Source: Tyto alba
Taxonomy: Eukaryota > Chordata > Aves > Strigiformes > Tytonidae
DNA length: 64,000 bases
NCBI RefSeq assembly: GCF_018691265.1
Contig: NW_024881322.1
Span: forward strand, 13,541,489-13,605,488
Direction: 5' to 3'
Shown in pieces: positions 60,871 to 64,000 of this stretch. Both the position numbers and the translations under genes were made by a program. The stretch's first letter is position 1, and each line of letters begins with the position of its first letter. The notes beneath the pieces are model-generated. The model was not told the origin of the DNA. It saw nothing but the letters and a program-made list of their open reading frames with translations, and made no database searches.

Positions 60871-63800
60871 TGTGCAAATGATATAACAGAGAAGAAGAGT
60901 GGAGCTGCTCAAGGATGTCTCATCATCATGAGTGGACAGGTTTTACTTGGAGATTAGTGATTTATTAGTGTTTCTGATGTATGTCTGCAACCCAAAGCAT
61001 GCAACAAGGGAGGAACAGTGCAGGGGCTGAATCAGGTTTCATAGCAGATCCAGCTGCTTGGATGAGGGTACAGAGAAGAGACCAAGAAGGAAAAATCACT
61101 GGAATTAGTAAGTGCTGTAAATAGGGAGAACAGAGGGGAAGCAAAAAATGAACAGCTGAGATACACGAGTGTGTTGCTTCTGTGTGCAGACAGCAATATC
61201 AGCTCCTGCAGGTAGGCCCTAGGTTGGTTTGAAGAGAAGCATCAGCTGCTTTGCAGAAATTTTCAACATCTGTTTAAGCTGTTTTGTAGGCTGTAACCCT
61301 CTCCCCAGCACCAACTTCCACAAGAAAGGACAGTCCTTTTCATTAAGTTTAGATATGTCAGCTTTCCATTTAATCTATCCCAGCAGCTGCTCCAAGAAGA
61401 ACAAAATATTAAAAAGCAATAGGAAACAATTGTTTTATGAAGGCTTGATGCCTGCCATTCTATCTTGAGTAGCAGGAGCAGGGTAAATGAGTTTATGGTT
61501 TGGATAGCACATGAGATATGCAATACAGTGAATAGTATAACATGACAAGACCAGAAAGCTCATCAATACCAAGTATCCTGTAGCCTCTCAGAATAATTAT
61601 TAACATGGTTCTGTTCCCCCACTTTGTCCTGAATATAGAGGAACTATTGATACTTCTTTTTTTAATTATGGAAACATTTTATTTCACTGTCTTTTGCCGT
61701 GGTCTGTCCATTATTGTTCTGATAACTATCTTGCTGGATATGGGTATCATTTTGATCAACAGGTGCATGCTGTACAGAAGTCTGTGTGCCAACAATACCC
61801 AGTTGGAGAACACCCTTAATTAAAAGTTTTATATTGAATTAGTTCAGTTCTGTGAAGAACAGGCTGAACCTAAACTTGAATATTAAAAGTTGTGTAGGCC
61901 ATTGTATTTAAACTTGCCATTTTTCTGCAATGTTTAATCAAGTGCTTTTATTCTGTCTCTTTCTGAATGCACTAAGAAGTTTACATTTACATCATTGTGA
62001 AAGTAATAATAATAGTTACATTTCAGAGCTTTGCATTTAGAGTGCAATCATAACAGGTCATTGTTCCAAGGGGTTATTTTTCCTCCTCGGTGCCCCATAC
62101 CTGCTACCAGAACTGTATAACTGGGCAGTGCACCAGAGGGTAAAATTTAATATAGTTAAACACAAGATAATAAACTTAAGATATAAAACTCTAAACTACA
62201 TACAAAGAAGAAAACATTCTAAATTAAATGTAATATGAAAATGTTTAGAAATCACTCCAGGTAATTTAAAGAATATGTACTTAATGCAGAGTGCAAGCAA
62301 AACCACAGGAATGGAAGAACAGCCATTTAACAAAAGGAGTAGGAATTCATATATAACATCTTGAGAATGAAGTTTGGACTCAGTAGAAACAAAGGCCACA
62401 TTTTTTCATGACTTGAGTTTTTAAGCACCCATCCAGCATGTTACTTAACATGTATATAAATTTAGAAATAGTCTGTTTAAACTCAGTGGAGATGTGTTTT
62501 GTTTGTATGTTCTTATATCTAGGATATGTGCTTAATAACTTTACCCATAACCTTAGTAAATTAGAGGCAAAGTTACCAAGTTTGCACTTGGCTATATAGA
62601 TTGACTTTTTGGTGTCCTGAGCAAACACAGGCCTGAATCATGGAGGCATTAGCTACACAACTGGAATCAAGGACAGTATTTTTTTTTTTTTTTCAAAATA
62701 ATAAACTTCCATTTGGAGTTAGAAATACCCTCATCTTAACATGATTTTATGTAACTGTCTGCACATTTAGCTGATTTTCTAACTGTCTTCAGAATGTTTC
62801 TAACAGTGGCTATTTCAGGTTGGATTTCTTTGGGATTTTTAAAGCCAGGCATAGAAAGGAAGGCACTCGGCCTGTAATTTCTAAATGCCGAGTTTAAGTG
62901 CTTTACATGTTGACTGTCTCTTGCAGAGGGTCACTGCACAGACAAAAGTAAATTTACCTCATTTTTGCTGAAATAGAAGCATGTATCCTTTAGTTTGTTG
63001 GCGTGGGAGGGGATGTTGTTAGCAGGGATACTGGGGCCACCTTCTTTGGGCTCCCCTTGACCACAGCGTGAATGCTGCCTTCTGAAGTAAGGCATCAGCA
63101 GACCTGCCATGTGACTGTTTTAATCCACTTTGTGTAATGGTCCGAGTAAACTGAGGCAATTCTGCCTCTCAAAGGTGCACACAAATCTCACGCATTAGCC
63201 AATGTGTGTGTGTGTGAGAGTATTCTCTCCTAATATCCAAGCAAGTGACATCTCACTGCAGAACTGTTCAAAGCCAAATGCTTTCACTCCCATTTTCTGT
63301 TTTTAAAGCTAGTAAGAGGGGGAAGCAAAATGTTTCCCCCACTCTGTTTTAGTGAGTGAGCATTGCACTTCAGGTCGCTGCTGACCTTGCTGATGCCATG
63401 ACCCCCTAGGAGAGGCACAAGCGGCACTAGGAATGACTGATGGATAATATTTGAGATTTCAGTACTCTGCTAGGTGGCATCATGTGTGGACACAGGCCCA
63501 GGAACTATTCTGCTTGCTGAGATTAAACAGCGAGAGCATCATCATGGGCCTGATGCTACCAAAGGGAGTTTAGTTCATGGGGAGCAAGAGCAGCTCCAAA
63601 CAGGGGGAGAGAACATGCGGGCATATGAATCCTGAGGAGATGGTTGCTGCAATGACAGCGCACTCGCGCTGGCTGGCAGGCTTTAGGGTGTTGAATGCTG
63701 CTTCCCAAAGTGTTTGGAAAGCCTCTCTCACTTTCTGCACACTACCCAGTATCAGTAATAAACAATAATTCATAAGTCAAATATGGGTAATTGTTTATTT

Positions 63801-64000
63801 CTCTAGGGGCAAGATCTAGGGGCAAGAGCAAGCAATTTTCTAGGCAGTGACTGTGTGTTGAAAGTGCTATTTGGTGAATTCTGAAAAGGAATTTTGGAAA
63901 TTAAAAAAAAAAAAAACAAACTCAAAAAACTCAAAATCCAAATTAGCACATCAGATCAAACTGAAATTATTATTTGGAGGGGTTAGCTGTACCACTTTGT
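60870..64000. other. Intronic stretch to window end
   Basis: Short T (62679-62693), GT (63203-63216) and A (63902-63915) runs are present. A somewhat GC-richer area at 63000-63760 has no recognisable exon or repeat. No POU-domain exon is found before the window ends. Confidence 0.55.
63203..63216. repeat. Short (TG)7 microsatellite
   Basis: Seven TG units within ATGTGTGTGTGTGTGAGAG. Confidence 0.9.

Larger units (their letters stand above)
3436..64000 (+). other. POU6F2: Very long POU6F2 intron, running off the window
   Basis: Downstream of the donor at 3436 I find no further coding exon on the + strand. The next expected exon is large and rich in Gln, Pro and Ala, and the POU-specific domain and homeodomain follow it. 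These would give long, easily recognised open frames, and none is present. The intron is therefore at least 60.6 kb. It holds ancient LINE and SINE fragments, one solo LTR, simple repeats and some candidate regulatory stretches, listed separately. A nested gene in this intron is not excluded, but I see no support for one. Confidence 0.8.

Noticed and set aside
1..64000. CRISPR arrays, operons, tRNA or rRNA genes, or a novel prokaryote-like defence or biosynthetic system
   Set aside because: No regularly spaced repeats, no clustered long open frames and no cloverleaf or rRNA sequence were seen. The window is vertebrate intronic DNA.
3436..64000. Downstream POU6F2 exons (Gln-rich exon, POU-specific domain, homeodomain)
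   Set aside because: I looked for the Gln-rich continuation and the conserved POU motifs among the frames on the + strand and found none, so these exons are judged to lie outside the window.

Overview
This is a vertebrate nuclear window, almost certainly from a bird. The sequence is AT-rich and nearly all non-coding. It carries worn CR1/L2-type LINE and MIR-type SINE fossils, plus one solo endogenous-retrovirus LTR whose layout matches a family I know from bird genomes. No prokaryotic, plasmid or phage gene organisation is present. Species cannot be fixed from the window alone.

The only protein-coding gene I can support is POU6F2 (POU class 6 homeobox 2, also called RPF-1), on the + strand. 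Two adjacent coding exons lie at about 2161-2252 and 3207-3435, separated by a 954-base intron. Together they encode 106 residues of the long N-terminal region, upstream of the POU-specific domain and the homeodomain. Both exons are in frame and end at GT donors. From 3436 to the end of the window (60.6 kb) I find no further exon. The large Gln-rich exon and the POU-domain exons must therefore lie beyond 64000, and exons for the start of the protein must lie before position 1.

Inside the long intron are: MIR/CORE-SINE pieces (about 5515, 16740, 26985, 51500, 52470); L2-like LINE remnants (about 27955-28430, 46270-46520, 48175-48640, possibly 32045 and 58460); CR1 remnants (43845-44110, 44790-45530, 56085-57665, 60690-60870); a 1,072-base solo LTR at 32625-33696 with a 5-base target-site duplication, in the same sense as the gene; an isolated CpG-dense island at about 50825-51173; a 93-base imperfect hairpin at 40222-40314; and several homopolymer and simple repeats. 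A few stretches without a recognisable repeat (about 19390-19790, 37300-37700, 53700-54000, 59540-60070) have the look of conserved regulatory DNA, which is an inference that needs alignment.

No previously undescribed multi-gene system is visible. The open reading frames of 60-170 codons scattered through the window are chance or repeat-derived. The observations most worth follow-up are the sense-oriented LTR, the CpG island, the hairpin and the candidate enhancers.
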